DNA of 64,000 nt from NCBI GenBank assembly GCA_027604505.1, contig JADIIX010000112.1, forward strand, positions 1 to 64,000. Reading direction: 5' to 3'. The stretch is from Gonapodya sp. JEL0774 (lineage: Eukaryota; Monoblepharomycota; Monoblepharidomycetes; Monoblepharidales; Gonapodyaceae). Each line of letters opens with the position of its first letter. The stretch's first letter is position 1. Shown piece after piece: positions 32,198 through 43,964 of the stretch. The notes below the pieces were generated by a model, which was not told where the DNA came from, did no database searches, and worked only from the letters and a program-made list of their open reading frames with translations. Both the position numbers and the translations under genes were made by a program.

Positions 32198-34572
32198 CTA
32201 GAACCTTGTGATTGCAAGGAGTTGCAGCTCCGCCGGAGTTTTACTCGCGTGCGTTTCCCTCTGCAATTTCTTAATAGCGGTGAGCATGGAACCAAGCGCA
32301 CCCATCTTAGATTGCAGGTACTCGTCAGCCTCAAAGTTGGCAATCGACTCATCAAAGGACATCGACACGGGGGAGATTCCCAGTGTGGCCTTCTCTTCGG
32401 CAGTAAGGCGTTCGAATGGTGCTGTGGAAAGGCAGCGGTCACAATCATGTTCAATAGAGTGCCTGACAAACGACCCACTTTCTAAAGGTTCCGGAAGGTG
32501 CAAGTTCTCGTCTAAGCCATGCAGCCCAGCGGCAATCAAACCACCAGCAACAAGGTAGGGGTTGCTGGTACCATCCATAAATCTCACTTCAACGTGAGTC
32601 GGCGGGGTGCAAACTCTGAGACAGGCAACCCTGTTCTCCACTCCCCAGGCGGTGTAACCGCCGGGAATTTGTGATGCAGATATTCGGGCGTAGGAGGCTT
32701 CGGTCGGAAGCCCCAACACGGCGAGTCCTAATAGACGGCAAATTTCAAACGTAAGGAGTCGGACCATGCCTGAACACATGAATGGCATCACCAACTCGCC
32801 ATGCAGGTGCTTCAGAATTCCCGAAAGGAACTTGAGGGCCACGGTGGAGAGACCGGCCTTCCCATTTGGATCATGCAGAACATTCTTCCCAGTTTTCTCG
32901 TCGACCAGTGAGAAGTGCATATGCCTTTTCCCCACAAGAGACACACACTTTTATCTATCCCACTCTAGCTGTAAGAGCAAACGCGTTGATTCAAAACTCA
33001 CGCTCCAGTACCCCATGATGCCCCAACTGGCTTGGGTGCAAATGTGGCCCTCATTCCACCCTCTGCAGCTGTGCCTCTGACAACCTCCCTAGTGAGTGCG
33101 AGAGACCAACACCCTTCCTCCACCTCCAAAGGCTCTGAGGCAACTTCATACTGGCCGGGACCCTCCTCGGCGTGAGAGTCGTACATGCCGATATCAGCAT
33201 GTCCGAGGTTGAGAAGGATATCGTCGAAAATACGGCCAGGCTGGGTCGAGCATGTGGGGAGAGGGATGGGAGAATTGTCAGCGTAGCAAGTGGCACGTGC
33301 CCACAATGATTCTGTGGCTCACTTTGCCATAGTAGGCTTGAGGATCGCAATACTGAGAAGAATCAATCGTTAGTATCTCTTTTGAACCAGGATCGGTGGA
33401 CTCTATTTATCCATTGGAAAAGCGGGACGTCAGCGTCACGCGAACGCCCAATCGACGAATGCACAGGCAGAAAATATACGCACCAAACAAGTAAAATTCA
33501 GATTCTGTTCCAATAACAAGCTTCAGTCCATGTTTGGTTGACAGTTCTTTTCTCATGGCCTTTAGGAAGTTGCGGGAGCAGTACGCCCATGGATCGCCGG
33601 TGGCTACAGAGCACACTCAGAGCAAGCTCTCTGAACCCCACAAAACCGGTGACATACCGCGATTGATAAAATCTCCTGTTACTACCGCGTGATCGGGGCG
33701 GTAGCCGAGGTAGCGCAAGGTTGACAAGTCCGGGTACCATTTCGGCTCCGCCTTTGGCTGGTTCTGGAAAAGCAGTAATGAAAGTTGGGAAAAAGAGCAA
33801 AGACAACAGAACAATCACAACAACACACTTTACCAAACCCTGCAAAGGCAACCTCGTCGTCACCAAAGACCTGGTTAATAACGTAGGATGATGATCGGTA
33901 AAACAGCTGCAGGGGACAGTATTTAGCCATTTCATCCTAGCTTTACCATTGCCGCAGTCCATGGAGGCACTTAAGTGTGAAGTCGTGAGAGGAGGAATAA
34001 GAGCTGGAAGTCTCGAAAGCGTGTCGAGTCTCACTCACTTCCTCGACCCTTGAGGGCTATATCAGCGAAAAACTTTTTCGTGGGGTAGATGTACATCCTC
34101 AACATTCCTCTTTCCAACAAAATGGATTTCCCCGTTGAGGTCAGTAATCATGCCGAGAAGCCCTGTCAACACACAACGCAAGGTCTCACGAGTTATCCAG
34201 GTAGGCCATTCGCACAAATCGGATTCCATCTGCCTCCAGTCGGGTCTTGAGAAGTTGAGCTTGGCTGTTAGCAATGGAGTGAATAGTAATGTGAAGGGAA
34301 TGAATTGTGAGTGAAACCACAAAAGGTGAAGACATGGGTGAGGATGAGCGGGCCACGTAGCCCAGAGAGCCAGGAGAAACCAGTTCAAGAGGACATCACT
34401 CCACAAATTGCGTGTGATATTGTCCCTCGTCCGTTCAGTTGTAATTCGTCTGCGGTGATCGATAATGATCACAGGTACAAGCAGTATCGTGTACTCACGT
34501 CTCTTTATCAGATGATTGGGCAAGAAGCGCTGTCAATTCTTCAGCTGTCAGCGTAGGGGGTTCAGTAGCCAT
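32198..34572 (-). CDS. Glutamine-synthetase-family protein (type I-like, FluG/lengsin group)
   Basis: About nine exons from the ATG 34572 (MATEPPTLTAEELTALLAQS). Family landmarks: IRFVRMAYLDNSGMLRMYIY (grasp domain; GMLR joined across an intron), FGDDEVAFAGFG, YPDLSTLRYLGYRPDHAVVT and GTESEFYLFG (Glu metal ligands). Then YCDPQAYYG, ADIGMYDSHAEEGPGQYEV, GTGAHMHFSL (catalytic His; spliced), ENRVACLRVC, and VEVRFMDGTSNPYLVAGGLI. All catalytic Glu, His and Arg positions appear intact, so ATP-dependent amide or gamma-glutamyl ligation is possible. The beta-grasp and NPYL pattern is the prokaryote-type I fold seen in fungal FluG and vertebrate lengsin, not the eukaryotic GSII enzyme that assimilates ammonia. 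The true substrate is not deducible from the sequence. Confidence 0.85.
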
Positions 34573-35902
34573 CACCAATTCTTTGTGTGTAAGATATTGG
34601 AGGTACTAATGCTAATCAGTGTTGTTTTGGGTATGCGGACTGTGCGTTTCACGCGGAACCCTCTTGCCGCGCATTGACGGGTCCCCTCCCCGCTATCTCC
34701 ACCATCCGGAGCAACAACGGCCCTCATGCCGAAGAGTTCTGCGAATGAAGAGACAAACGAATAATCTGAAACAAAAGTCTTTCCATGAGGTGTGGTACAG
34801 TATTGGTGGAGTTAACCCGTATAGTAAGACTCGTTACCACACCAACTACTATACAGAACTATCGTCCTGATGTTCTGATGAATGTGCGGATTCGGTAGTT
34901 GGTATTAATAGCAATTCCCAACTTCGAAAGGACCTTATTGCTTGGAATCCACGAGAAGTGCCCGATACGAACAACGCAAGGTGGTTCCATTCGAGTATTG
35001 CGTAAGGAGGTGTGTAAGAACGACAAAGTCTCTGCAAAAAGCAGTCACAGTTCCTTCAGTTGTTCAATCCGGTGAAGGCTTCAACACTGCTTCAATATTT
35101 GTGGGTGAACCGTTCTCCAACCGAACACTGAAAAGTTTCAATTCCACATCCGGCCACTCCACATCCTTCGATTACGCAAGGTAAATCATCAGAATCAATT
35201 GGTGCTTGTCCTTTTTTCTCTCATTGTCCTGGGAGTGCAATTTTATAAGCACTGAACAAAACCGATTCCCCACAAGGCCGTCAACAGTCACCAGAAGTTT
35301 TCTTCATTTTTATGTACTATGATTACGCATTGTAGTTTTTGATCTCCTCCGTCTGCACCTTCGTTGGGTCTGTGCGTGTTTCAGAGCTCGGGTCGGCATT
35401 TATGATGGCAACACAATATGTTTGCTTTTGCAAAACTCGCAGCACGGAAGCTCTCCTTCCCGGGATTCCAACTTTTAGTCTCTCCACTACGAAGGTCGTT
35501 TACATCCATTTTTGGAAATCCATGTGCCTGCGGTCCTTTCTTGTGTATTCCTTTGCCTGAAAGGAAGGGTCCTGTTGGGTGTCACCCTATAGTTTTCTTG
35601 CGGAGAATGCCAGCTTCCCGAAGCATCCAACCGCTTCACCAATTTCACACAGAATGTTTGTGTCATCTAATTATTCATCGTGAGACACGTGATGCGTCCA
35701 GGAAAAGAGTGAACAGGAGAACTTACTTGGAACGGCTCCGGGAAACGGACTCCGATGAATGAACCGTTCCCGCCCAATCCCTCCGAACCTCCACAGTAAT
35801 AGAACAAATGTCAAGCCGCATCCACATCCATCCTCTCAGCATAAAAGCGATTTCTGGTAGCCCACTCCCATCCACATCGCTCGGCCACTTGGGTTCGCAA
35901 TC
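34573..35902. other. 1.3-kb divergent intergenic region
   Basis: Lies between the starts of the glutamine-synthetase-like gene (-) and the fungalysin-type gene (+). It is AT-rich with only short frames. No RNA gene or long repeat was recognised. It presumably holds the regulatory region of the secreted protease. Confidence 0.5.
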
Positions 35903-38900
35903 ATGGGCCGCAATCTTCGACTCTTGACCTTCTGCGCATCTGCGCTCGCGCTCTTCTCCCCCATCCTGGCGGGCAAGTTCAACAGAGGTCCTCCGAAAGC
36001 TATGGGCTACGTCCACACTCCCTCGTTCCACGAGGTACACCTTGACATTCGCTCTCCCACACCTGAGCTCAAAGCAGGACGATTCCAAAGGCGTCAGGAG
36101 CCGTCCACTTCCAACAGCTCGGATTTGACCACCGCCGCTCAGACTGTCTACAACTACTTTGTCGGAAAGTATCCCTACTTGAACCCGCAAACTGATGTGA
36201 GAAAGTGTCTTATGTTGCCGGGCTGTTGATCCAACCTAACTTGCACTGTGATCCTCCCTGCAAGGTTGCCGTATACGATGCCCACCTTGACTCGCAAGGA
36301 TTCGCCTACTTGTGAGTTCTCACCTATAATTCCACGTGCTCTTGTGAATGAGTCCTCATAACCCACTCAACGTTGTAATTTGTGACTCCCCGACGAAAAT
36401 GCAGCTAGTGAGTAAACGGTGCTTGCTCTTTCCGCAATCCGCACGGAACGAAGTCTAACTCAAATCCACTTGATTTCCTTGCAGCCTCGTTCAGCTCATG
36501 AACAACGTTGTCATCGAAAACCGGCAAGCGAGCGCTGCGGTTTACAAGGGTGCCATTGTCTCCTCCGCCGGCAACCTCCTCAGCCAGAACGAGACTGAAG
36601 CCGGCAAGAAATTGTCAACGACACCCGCAAACACTCCCGTGGACGCCGCCAAGGCGATCGTTGCACTCTATTACGAAGCATATGGGCTTCCACTTCCCAA
36701 AACCTACGCCCTCACCCAAAAGTCTGTGTACGACAGCGCGACCAACACCACCACCTACGAAGTCACCGGACTTGGCGACCTCGGCTTCGTCGACCCCTTC
36801 TTCGCCATGGAAGAATTCTGGGTCCACGACAACGGCACCCTCGAGCTCGTGTGGTACGTCGACCTCCAGGACGACGACGGTGTTTGGATCGGTATCGTCA
36901 CATCTGCGGCCAGTGCGGCTGGAACCAACCCGGAAATCATTGCCATCATTGAGTACGCAGACGGGATTGACTCGCAGGTGTACAGCGCGTACCCGCCCAA
37001 TGGCACTTTCGGTGAGTGCAAGGTTTTTTCGCTCGTCACATTTCAAATAGCTCTGCAGTTCATAATTCATATTTCTTGCTTTTCTCTGCAAATAAATGCA
37101 TTGGTGCACTCAGATCCTCTCACCGTTCCGCCTCAAACTTACACCGAGGGTCAAGTGATCAACAAGCTGGCCAGTCCCAACGGATGGACAACCAACGGAA
37201 CTCTTACCGCTGGAAACAACGTCGGCATTTTTTCGCTCCCGGGTGGTGATCTGGTAAGTTTCGATGTGCAGAATAAGCCTCGGCAGTGTGTATTTCGATT
37301 CTAAATCTTTTGCCCTCCCCTGAAAGACCGTCTTGAATGCTTCCTTCGCGTCCCCCAACTTCACTGGAGTGAGTTTTTGCGCTATTCTCCACAACCATTC
37401 CATGATCTCTGAACTGATCAAAAACACGTTTATCAGGTTTACGACATCCAAAACCCTCTGTCCACCGACTCTATTAACCAGGCCATGGCCATGCTTTTCT
37501 TCTGGACCAACTGTGAGTTTTCTTCATGCCAAAGCGATCTCATCCGATCCGAAAGAACCATCTCACCCGCCCTACGTGCATTCCGGGAAACCAGACATCC
37601 ACGACCTCATGTACGCGTACGGATTCGACGAAGCCGCCGGCAACTTCCAGCAAGACAATCTTGGCCGTGCCGCAGACGGAGGCGGGGACCCCATCTTGGG
37701 CTTGGCGCAGTTTGGATCCACCACGTGTCCGGCTTCGGAAAAGACGTGCCGGAACAATGCAAACTTCGCCACCCCACCCGACGGCAAAGCCGGTATCATG
37801 AAGTACTACCTCTTTGACGCGCCCACCGCGCCTCTTGTTCGGGATTCCACGGTGGATCGAGATGTGGTGGCTCACGAGATCGGACACGGGATTCTCGGGC
37901 GACTTACCGGCGGGCGTCGCGACGGGAACTGCCTCGAGAGCCAGGAATCGGTGAGTGTTTTGTGGGCTCACGGTGTGTCCCGTTTTTTCCCATTCCCCCG
38001 CAACAAAATGACACCCCCAACCCACCCCCCCTATATCACTCCCCACCACCAGGGCGGTCTCAACGAAGGTTTCGCCGACGTCGTCGCGTGGACTCTTGCT
38101 CTGGTCCCCGCCGACACCCGAGACACTCCCAAAACCGTGGGGGCCTGGGCGACGGGCAACGCGGTGGCCGGGATTCGAACGTACCCCTACACCACCAGCA
38201 TCACGCTCAACCCGTCCCACTATGGGTTCTTGAACGACCCGGCCTACGCCAATGCGGTACACGATATCGGATCGGTGTGGAGTGAGATGCTGTACGAGGT
38301 GTACTGTGAGTATCCTAAGTTTTTTTGATCGGTCTGTGCGATCTCCACATCCTGTTGTGTGAACTCATTGGGTCTGCGTTGGCGTTGGCGTTTCACATCC
38401 TGAAGGGAACATTGCCGATGCGGTGAAATCGTTTGGCAACCTCGACGACCCGAAAGCGACGGGCAGCAACAATATCTTTTTGCACTACCTCCTCACGGGA
38501 ATGAAACTTCAGCCGTGCAACCCCACTTTCATCCAAGCTCGTGACGGTGCGTTGTTGTGTTGTTTGATCCGCTTGGTCGGGCCGTGGTTTTCCGTGCAGG
38601 ACTCGAAATCGACTGACACACCACCTACCTACCCTGCCCTTTCACGTGCTCTTCGCTCTCCCTCACGATGATGATCAAACATCCCCTTCCCCCCCCAAAT
38701 AGCCTTCCTGCTGGCTGATGCCACCCTCGGCAACAAGGTCCACCTCTGCAACATTTGGCGCGGGTTCGCCAAACGCGGTCTGGGTGTGAACGCCACCGGC
38801 ACGGGGCAACCCTGGGTGCACAAGCCCGACTGGAGCGTCCCGGACGGCTGCCCTGCCGTTCCGGCCGCGGAGCAGGTTGGCGCTGCCACGTGGGTGCAAC

Positions 38901-39145
38901 CGACGGCCACCGTGACCATTGCCGGTGCCACCAACCTGAACCAAGCCGCGTTCGGGTACAAGCCGGCGTCCCAGACGGGAACGGCGGCGGCGACTGCGAA
39001 GGCGTCCACGTCGTCGGCTCGTGCGGCGGCGACGGGAACTGCGTCGGCCACTCCCAAGGCGGGATCTGCGAGTGGGCGTGCGACGGTCGGGTTGGGAGGG
39101 GCGGTGGGGGTGGCGGTTGCGGCTGCGGCGTTTGCGTTGCTTTAG
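35903..39145 (+). CDS. Fungalysin-type (M36) metallopeptidase, probably GPI-anchored
   Basis: Secreted zinc protease made as a proenzyme. The ATG at 35903 starts a signal peptide (LRLLTFCASALALFSPILAG). The propeptide holds FTP-like segments (VAVYDAHLDSQGFAY, and a long exon with LVQLMNNVVIENRQASAAVY). The catalytic part begins around HDLMYAYGFDEAAGNFQQDN and contains DVVAHEIGHGILGRLTGG (two zinc His plus catalytic Glu). It then has GGLNEGFADVVAW (third ligand Glu), GSVWSEMLYEVYW and FLLADATLGNKVHLCNIWRG. Introns interrupt it at about eight places. After the protease, an Ala/Ser/Thr-rich stalk leads to a hydrophobic tail (LGGAVGVAVAAAAFALL) ending at the stop: the form of a GPI-anchor signal. 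HEIGHG is an odd variant, since fungalysins usually read HEYTHG or HEYGHG. M36 families are expanded in some chytrids. Confidence 0.9.
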
Positions 39146-39469
39146 AATATAGAGAAATGGCTTCTTTTTCTTTTGAACCCTGCATGCTTACGAAAATAGT
39201 ACGTATGAATATATATTTCGGTGTTTTGAACTCGTCTGGGTAGGCAGGATCAGAAGACAGAGCGGGACGCTGGAAGCCAGGTCCGCAAGTGAAATAATTA
39301 TAAACAAATAAATATTTAATGATGAATTATGGCGACTTGAGAATTCAATGAGAGGAGTGGAGGGTTGGGATGTGACCGCAGCCATCGGAATCAAAAACCT
39401 AAGAAACCCCGGATCGGAGGGAAGACACATCGAACCATCCCGTCCACAGGGCGACTCGAGTGAGGTGGT

Positions 39470-42254
39470 ATGGGCAGACAAGAAGGAGAGAAGAAGAGGG
39501 AACAGGAGACAGCGCAGACAGAAACAGAAAACACAGAGATCGATGTGGACGAGGAAGACGACAAGGGAGACAGCAGGGGAGACGGGGGGAGTGGGAGGGG
39601 AAGCAGCACGGGGAACCGTGTGGATGCATCGTCGGGTCAACCGGTTGTGCCACATGCGCCCCCCGGGTTCCGCATGACGGTGTCGCTCAACATCTTCTTT
39701 GGTGTGTGGTCGGTTCCGTGGCTGTGCCACACTCCCCCCAACTCGAGCACTCGAGGACGCGCACTCACCAACCACATCCACCACATCTCCCCCATATCCC
39801 CAATCCCGCCCACCCATCCCCCTCATCACCACCCCCTATCCCCCCCATTCCCCCCCTATCCCCCCACACTCCCCCATCACCCATCACCCACCCACCCCCG
39901 CATCGCATCACCCAGCACTCGCATGCGCAGTCACTGTGGCCAATCTCTACTATGTGCAACCCCTCCTCGCTCTCTTCGAATCCACTTTCAACGTCTCAAC
40001 AACCCAGGCTGGCACAATAAACACCCTGCTCCAGGCTGGTTACGCTCTCGGCCTCATTCTCATTTCTCCCCTGGGTGACATGGTCAACAGAAGAAGGTGA
40101 CGTCTCCGCTCTCTCGGGGGGGTTGGGGGGGGGGGGCTGGGGGGGGGGGGGGGGGGGGGGGGTGTTGGGGGGGGGGGCCGGGCGGGTTCATGGGGGGGGG
40201 GGGGTGGGCTGGCAGCAGTGTGGGGACGGGACGGAACTGTGGTGCGGAAAGTCTTNNNNNNNNNNGCGGGGCCGGCGGGGGGGCGGCCGGGGGGCGGGTG
40301 GACCGCTCTCCCCTCCTCACACCCCCCACCCCCACGCGCGCACATCTGACGTCATCATCCCTTCTTGCCCCCCCCTCCCCCCTTTCCTCCCACCCCCTCT
40401 CATCCCCCACCAAAGACTCATCCTCTCCCTCACCTCGATCCTCATCCTCCTCAGTCTCGCCCTCGGCTTCGTCTCCTACTTCCCCCTCTTCCAGGCCCTC
40501 AACTTCTTCATGGGTGTCCTCACTGTCGTCCCCCAGATCATCATTCCTTTCGCCGCAGAGTGAGTTGGTCCGCCGGATCGTCGGGCGGGGAGGTGTTTGG
40601 GTTGGGTGGGGGGGGTTGGCTGAAGGGTTGGGGGGAGGGTTGGGTTCTTGGGTTCAGTGCAGCACGTGGACTTATTCATACCACAAAACCCGTCCACCCT
40701 TCCCCACCTTTCTCCACTTCCCCACTAACCCTCTTCCCCCGCTCACCCCTCACCCCTCACCCCTCGCGCCCCGCCACCCGCCTCCCCCGCCCAGCCTCAC
40801 CCCCCCCACTCGCCGCGGCTCCGTCATCGGCACGCTCATGTCGGGCTTCCTCATCGGCATCCTCGCGGCCCGCATCGTGGCCGGAGCCGTCGCGCAGGCC
40901 GTGGGGTATCGGTGGGTGTATTACGGGGCGGGGGGGGCGCAGGTGAGAATAGGGTGGAGGGGGGTTGGGAGGGTGGCAGGGTTGGGAGAGAGAGTGGGTG
41001 GGAGAGTGGCAAGGTGGTGGAGGGAAGGTGGAGGGAAGGTGGTGGAGGCAAGGTGAAGGTGACGTGTGGTGTGTGGCGGTTTTCAAGGTGCCCGGAAAAA
41101 AACAAAACGGGCAGAACGGGCAGAGGTCAGGGTTGGGGCGGTCCTAGTATGCTTGATGAGACGTCCATCCACGGCACATGTTACCATCCCTCGACCAACA
41201 CCCATCATCCCCATCGTCGCCTCTTCCACCACCACCCCCCCCCCCGCCCCCACCGTTCAAAGGTCCTCCTCCTCGCCGCCATGCTCCTCTTCCTCCCCGA
41301 CGAACCCCACAAAACCTCCTCCACTCTGTCCACCTTCTCCACCCCCGCTCCATCCCTGCCCACCCATGTCCCTCCCCGCCCCACCTTGTTCCGCACCATC
41401 CTCTCTGCCTACTCCCACCTCCTCCACTCCATGCTCTCCCTCCCCCTGTCCTACCCCGTGCTCCTCCAGGCCTGCCTCATGGGCCTGGCCCAGTCCGCCA
41501 GCTTCGCGAACTTTTGGGCCTCGTCCACGTTCCTCTTGGCTGGGCCAGACTACGGTTACGATACGGGAGTGATCGGACTGCTGGCGGTTGCGGGGGTCGT
41601 GGGGATATGTACCGCGCCGGGGGTGGGGTGGGCCGCCGATAGGGTCGGCGTGGCGACGGGGGGTTGAATAGGGTGCGGGGGGGGGCGTTGACAAGACGAA
41701 GTTTGTGACCGGTGCACGCGCATCACACCACTTGCTCACAAATATGTCCCGCCCCCACACTTGCGAAAAACAACGCCAACTCGCCACCCTCCCCCGCCCC
41801 ACACACACACACAGAAAGCGCATCTTGTCGCTCGAACCGTCGGCGAATTCTCGCATCAACGCTGTCTGTAAGTCGTCTGGTCTTGTCCCTGGTCACGCGA
41901 TCGGAGCCCGTCACCACCCACCACCCACCATCCTCCTTTCCTTCCCTTCCCACCCACCACCCTCCAACAACCAACCCCTCCCCGTCGCTAGTCATGTTCT
42001 CCGTCTTCATCGGCATGACCGCCGGCTCCCTCCTCGGCACCACCTCGTACACCCTCGTGGGCTGGCGCGGGCCATGTTCCCTGGGCCTTGCCTGCGGCGT
42101 CACGGTGATCGCAGCTTTTTTGCTCATCGTGGACGAGAGGGGGGAGTGGAGGTATCGGGCGTGGAGGAAGTGGTGGGCAGAGGGAGGGGGGAGGTGGAGG
42201 GGAAGTGGCAAGGGGGGAACAGAGGGGGAGACGTTGAAAGGGAGGGAAGGGTAG
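39470..42254 (+). CDS. MFS transporter of bacterial drug-efflux type
   Basis: Major facilitator with a long acidic N-terminal tail and about 12 membrane segments over seven exons. Exons 39470-39701 and 39931-40096 join in phase to give FFGVTVANLYYVQPLLALFE. The second ends GLILISPLGDMVNRRR (the Asp/Arg motif of loop 2-3). Further exons: 40416-~40561 (LILSLTSILILLSLALGFVS), ~40796-~40941 (TRRGSVIGTLMSGFLIGILA), ~41264-~41650 (ACLMGLAQSASFANFWASST), ~41815-41871 (ILSLEPSANSRINAV) and ~41994-42254. NLYYVQPLL, RRGSVIGTLMSG and the NSRINAV loop are signatures of bacterial proton-driven efflux carriers annotated as AraJ or YfmO-like. A bacterial origin is therefore plausible but untested. The tail is hydrophilic. 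Introns are pathologically C- or G-rich, and one contains an assembly gap, so the exon between gaps may be incomplete. Confidence 0.8.
39702..39930 (+). repeat. C-rich low-complexity intron
   Basis: Intron 1 of the MFS gene is almost entirely C, T and A, with many CCCC, CCCCAT and CACCC words. The strand bias is far from the exons on either side. Confidence 0.75.
40097..40415 (+). repeat. Poly-G tract and C-rich intron of the MFS gene
   Basis: The intron opens with about 110 bases that are nearly all G, including an unbroken G run at about 40139-40162. It passes through an assembly gap and ends C/T-rich. Four or more G-runs in tandem give high G-quadruplex potential on the coding strand. Confidence 0.8.
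40256..40265. other. Assembly gap (10 N)
   Basis: Ten unknown bases. The true length is not known. It lies in the G-rich intron of the MFS gene, where sequencing probably failed. Confidence 0.99.
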
Positions 42255-42793
42255 CTGCGGTGGGGTGCTGGTGGGGGGGAGGGCTCTGGTGATGGTATTT
42301 CCCGGGGGTAGGGGTAATAAGAGCGCTCTTGTACATAGAATGGAGCAGATACTTTGTGCTCAGCGGGGCACCCAATGCACTGCCACTGCCGGTGTTGCGT
42401 GAACTACGTGGCCCCGGTCAACTGTCGAAGTGAGAAAAAGTCTGTTTTCAGCACGAGTGTGCGACCCGAGTTCGTTTCTGCCCCACACGGTCGCCATGGG
42501 GGTTGGAGGAGCACGTGATTGCTCCTCTGGTGTACAAGGTTTACCAGTTCATTGGGAGATTGACGAGTCGACTGGAGGGAGCTCTCTCTATCGTCTCGCG
42601 TCCAAGGCCGGCCAGGCAAAAGACCGTGTACAGTATTGAGTAGCTCACCAGCGGTCCCGCTCGCCTCAGAGACGCAACAACAAACACACCGGTTGCATTC
42701 ACAACCATTCCGTATTTTCCATCCACCCCATCTTCCCCCTTTCTGGCCACGCGTTTTTCATTCCCCACAAGTTTTACATATATCTACCGTGCT
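42255..42793. other. Convergent intergenic region
   Basis: 540 bp between the MFS stop (+) and the stop of the small Cys-rich gene (-). No gene or repeat recognised. Confidence 0.5.
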
Positions 42794-43564
42794 CTAGGGC
42801 GCCGCCGCCGCCGACAACGACGCCTTCTCCTCGTACTTGCGTCGCAGTTCCTCAATGTGCCATTCTAGTGACGACCAAACACGGCGAGTATAAGGAAAGA
42901 GAGGATGGGACCGTTGGTAAGGGGGGCATGTACAGGGATGCATGTGGGTTTGGGGGAGACGGGGGGTGGAAAAGAGACGGCGGTGGAGTGAGTCGCGGCC
43001 ACTTACTTCACACACCGCTGGCAAAAACAAAGGCGCGAACCACTCTGCAAGCATCACATTAACTTACCCGACTGATACTCCCACGGCTCCTTCCCATCGA
43101 AACACCTGCACCCCTCAATCGCACATTTTGTCCCTTTCCCGCTCGCCCCCCCACTCTCTTTGCCCTTTCCCTTCCCCTTCCCCTTCCCCTTCCCATCACC
43201 CATACCACCTTCCTCCACCTTCACCTTCCCCTCTGCCTCCGTGTTCCTGGGGTGGAACCTCACCCCGTCCACGTACACCTCCAGGTCGTGACACCGAGTG
43301 CACGGGAACACCAGACCGTACGAGCACCCGTCGCAGCGCGCGCAGTGCGTGTAGGCGGCATCCATGCATGCTGGATGGTGTGGGTGATTGAGGACGGATC
43401 GGGGTTTCGTGGGCGGTGGGAGGATAACAGGAAGAACCATGCAGTATTTGACAGGCGACGGATACACAGGGATTGGACCCAGAGTTCAACTGTACAAAAC
43501 AAAATTCGAACATCCATTACTTCAACCCACCTCGACAACTGCCACAGTGCGTAGTCGCCGGCAT
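42794..43564 (-). CDS. Small Cys-rich, probably zinc-binding protein
   Basis: Three exons inferred. A start exon at the ATG 43564 (MPATTHCGSCR, then GTGGGT) is followed by a central exon after ACCATCCAG. It reads ACMDAAYTHCARCDGCSYGL, VFPCTRCHDLEVYVDGVRFH, a GK repeat and CAIEGCRCFDGKEPWEYQS. A last exon (EWHIEELRRKYEEKASLSAA) ends at 42794. The paired CxxC units (CGSC, CARC, CTRC) look like two interleaved zinc sites, and the last exon is a charged helix that may form a coiled coil. The family is not recognised. It neighbours the MYND-finger gene on the same strand, but continuity with it is not supported. The exact second acceptor is provisional. Confidence 0.55.
43163..43193. repeat. Hexanucleotide microsatellite (CCCCTT)n coding Gly-Lys
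   Basis: About five copies of a CCCTTC/CCCCTT unit. On the minus strand they encode a run of alternating Gly-Lys in the Cys-rich protein. Length variation would stay in frame because the unit is six bases. Confidence 0.75.
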
Positions 43565-43964
43565 GGTAGGATGGTGCTGGGCTCTAACCGCTGTTTTCAT
43601 GCAGAAGCTATGCCGGAACGGAGAGTCAAGAGGGAAACTGGATCAGTCTCGGAGTGTTTCTCACAGATAAGCACACACAACGTGCACACTTCTGAAAAAC
43701 GAAAATCACCCCCATCCTCCGTCCGCCCACCCACCTATAAAAAAACTTCGCGGGCGGATGCTCCTCCTTCCCATGCCCACACTCCGTCTCCACCAACAAG
43801 TCCCTCAGAGGCTTCTTTCTCTGATCCAAACCCGCGATCGGCGGGACTGGACACGGGAGCGGGTACTCGGCAGAGAGCTGCTCTTCCGTCAGTGATGAGA
43901 GTGTCTGTGGGTGGTCTTGGGCGCAGGGGGAGAGAGGGATGGAGGAGAACGCGGCGGGGATGGT
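43565..43964. other. Short intergenic region
   Basis: 400 bp between the MYND gene stop and the start of the Cys-rich gene, both on the minus strand. Minus-strand open frames run through part of it but do not connect convincingly to either gene. Confidence 0.35.
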
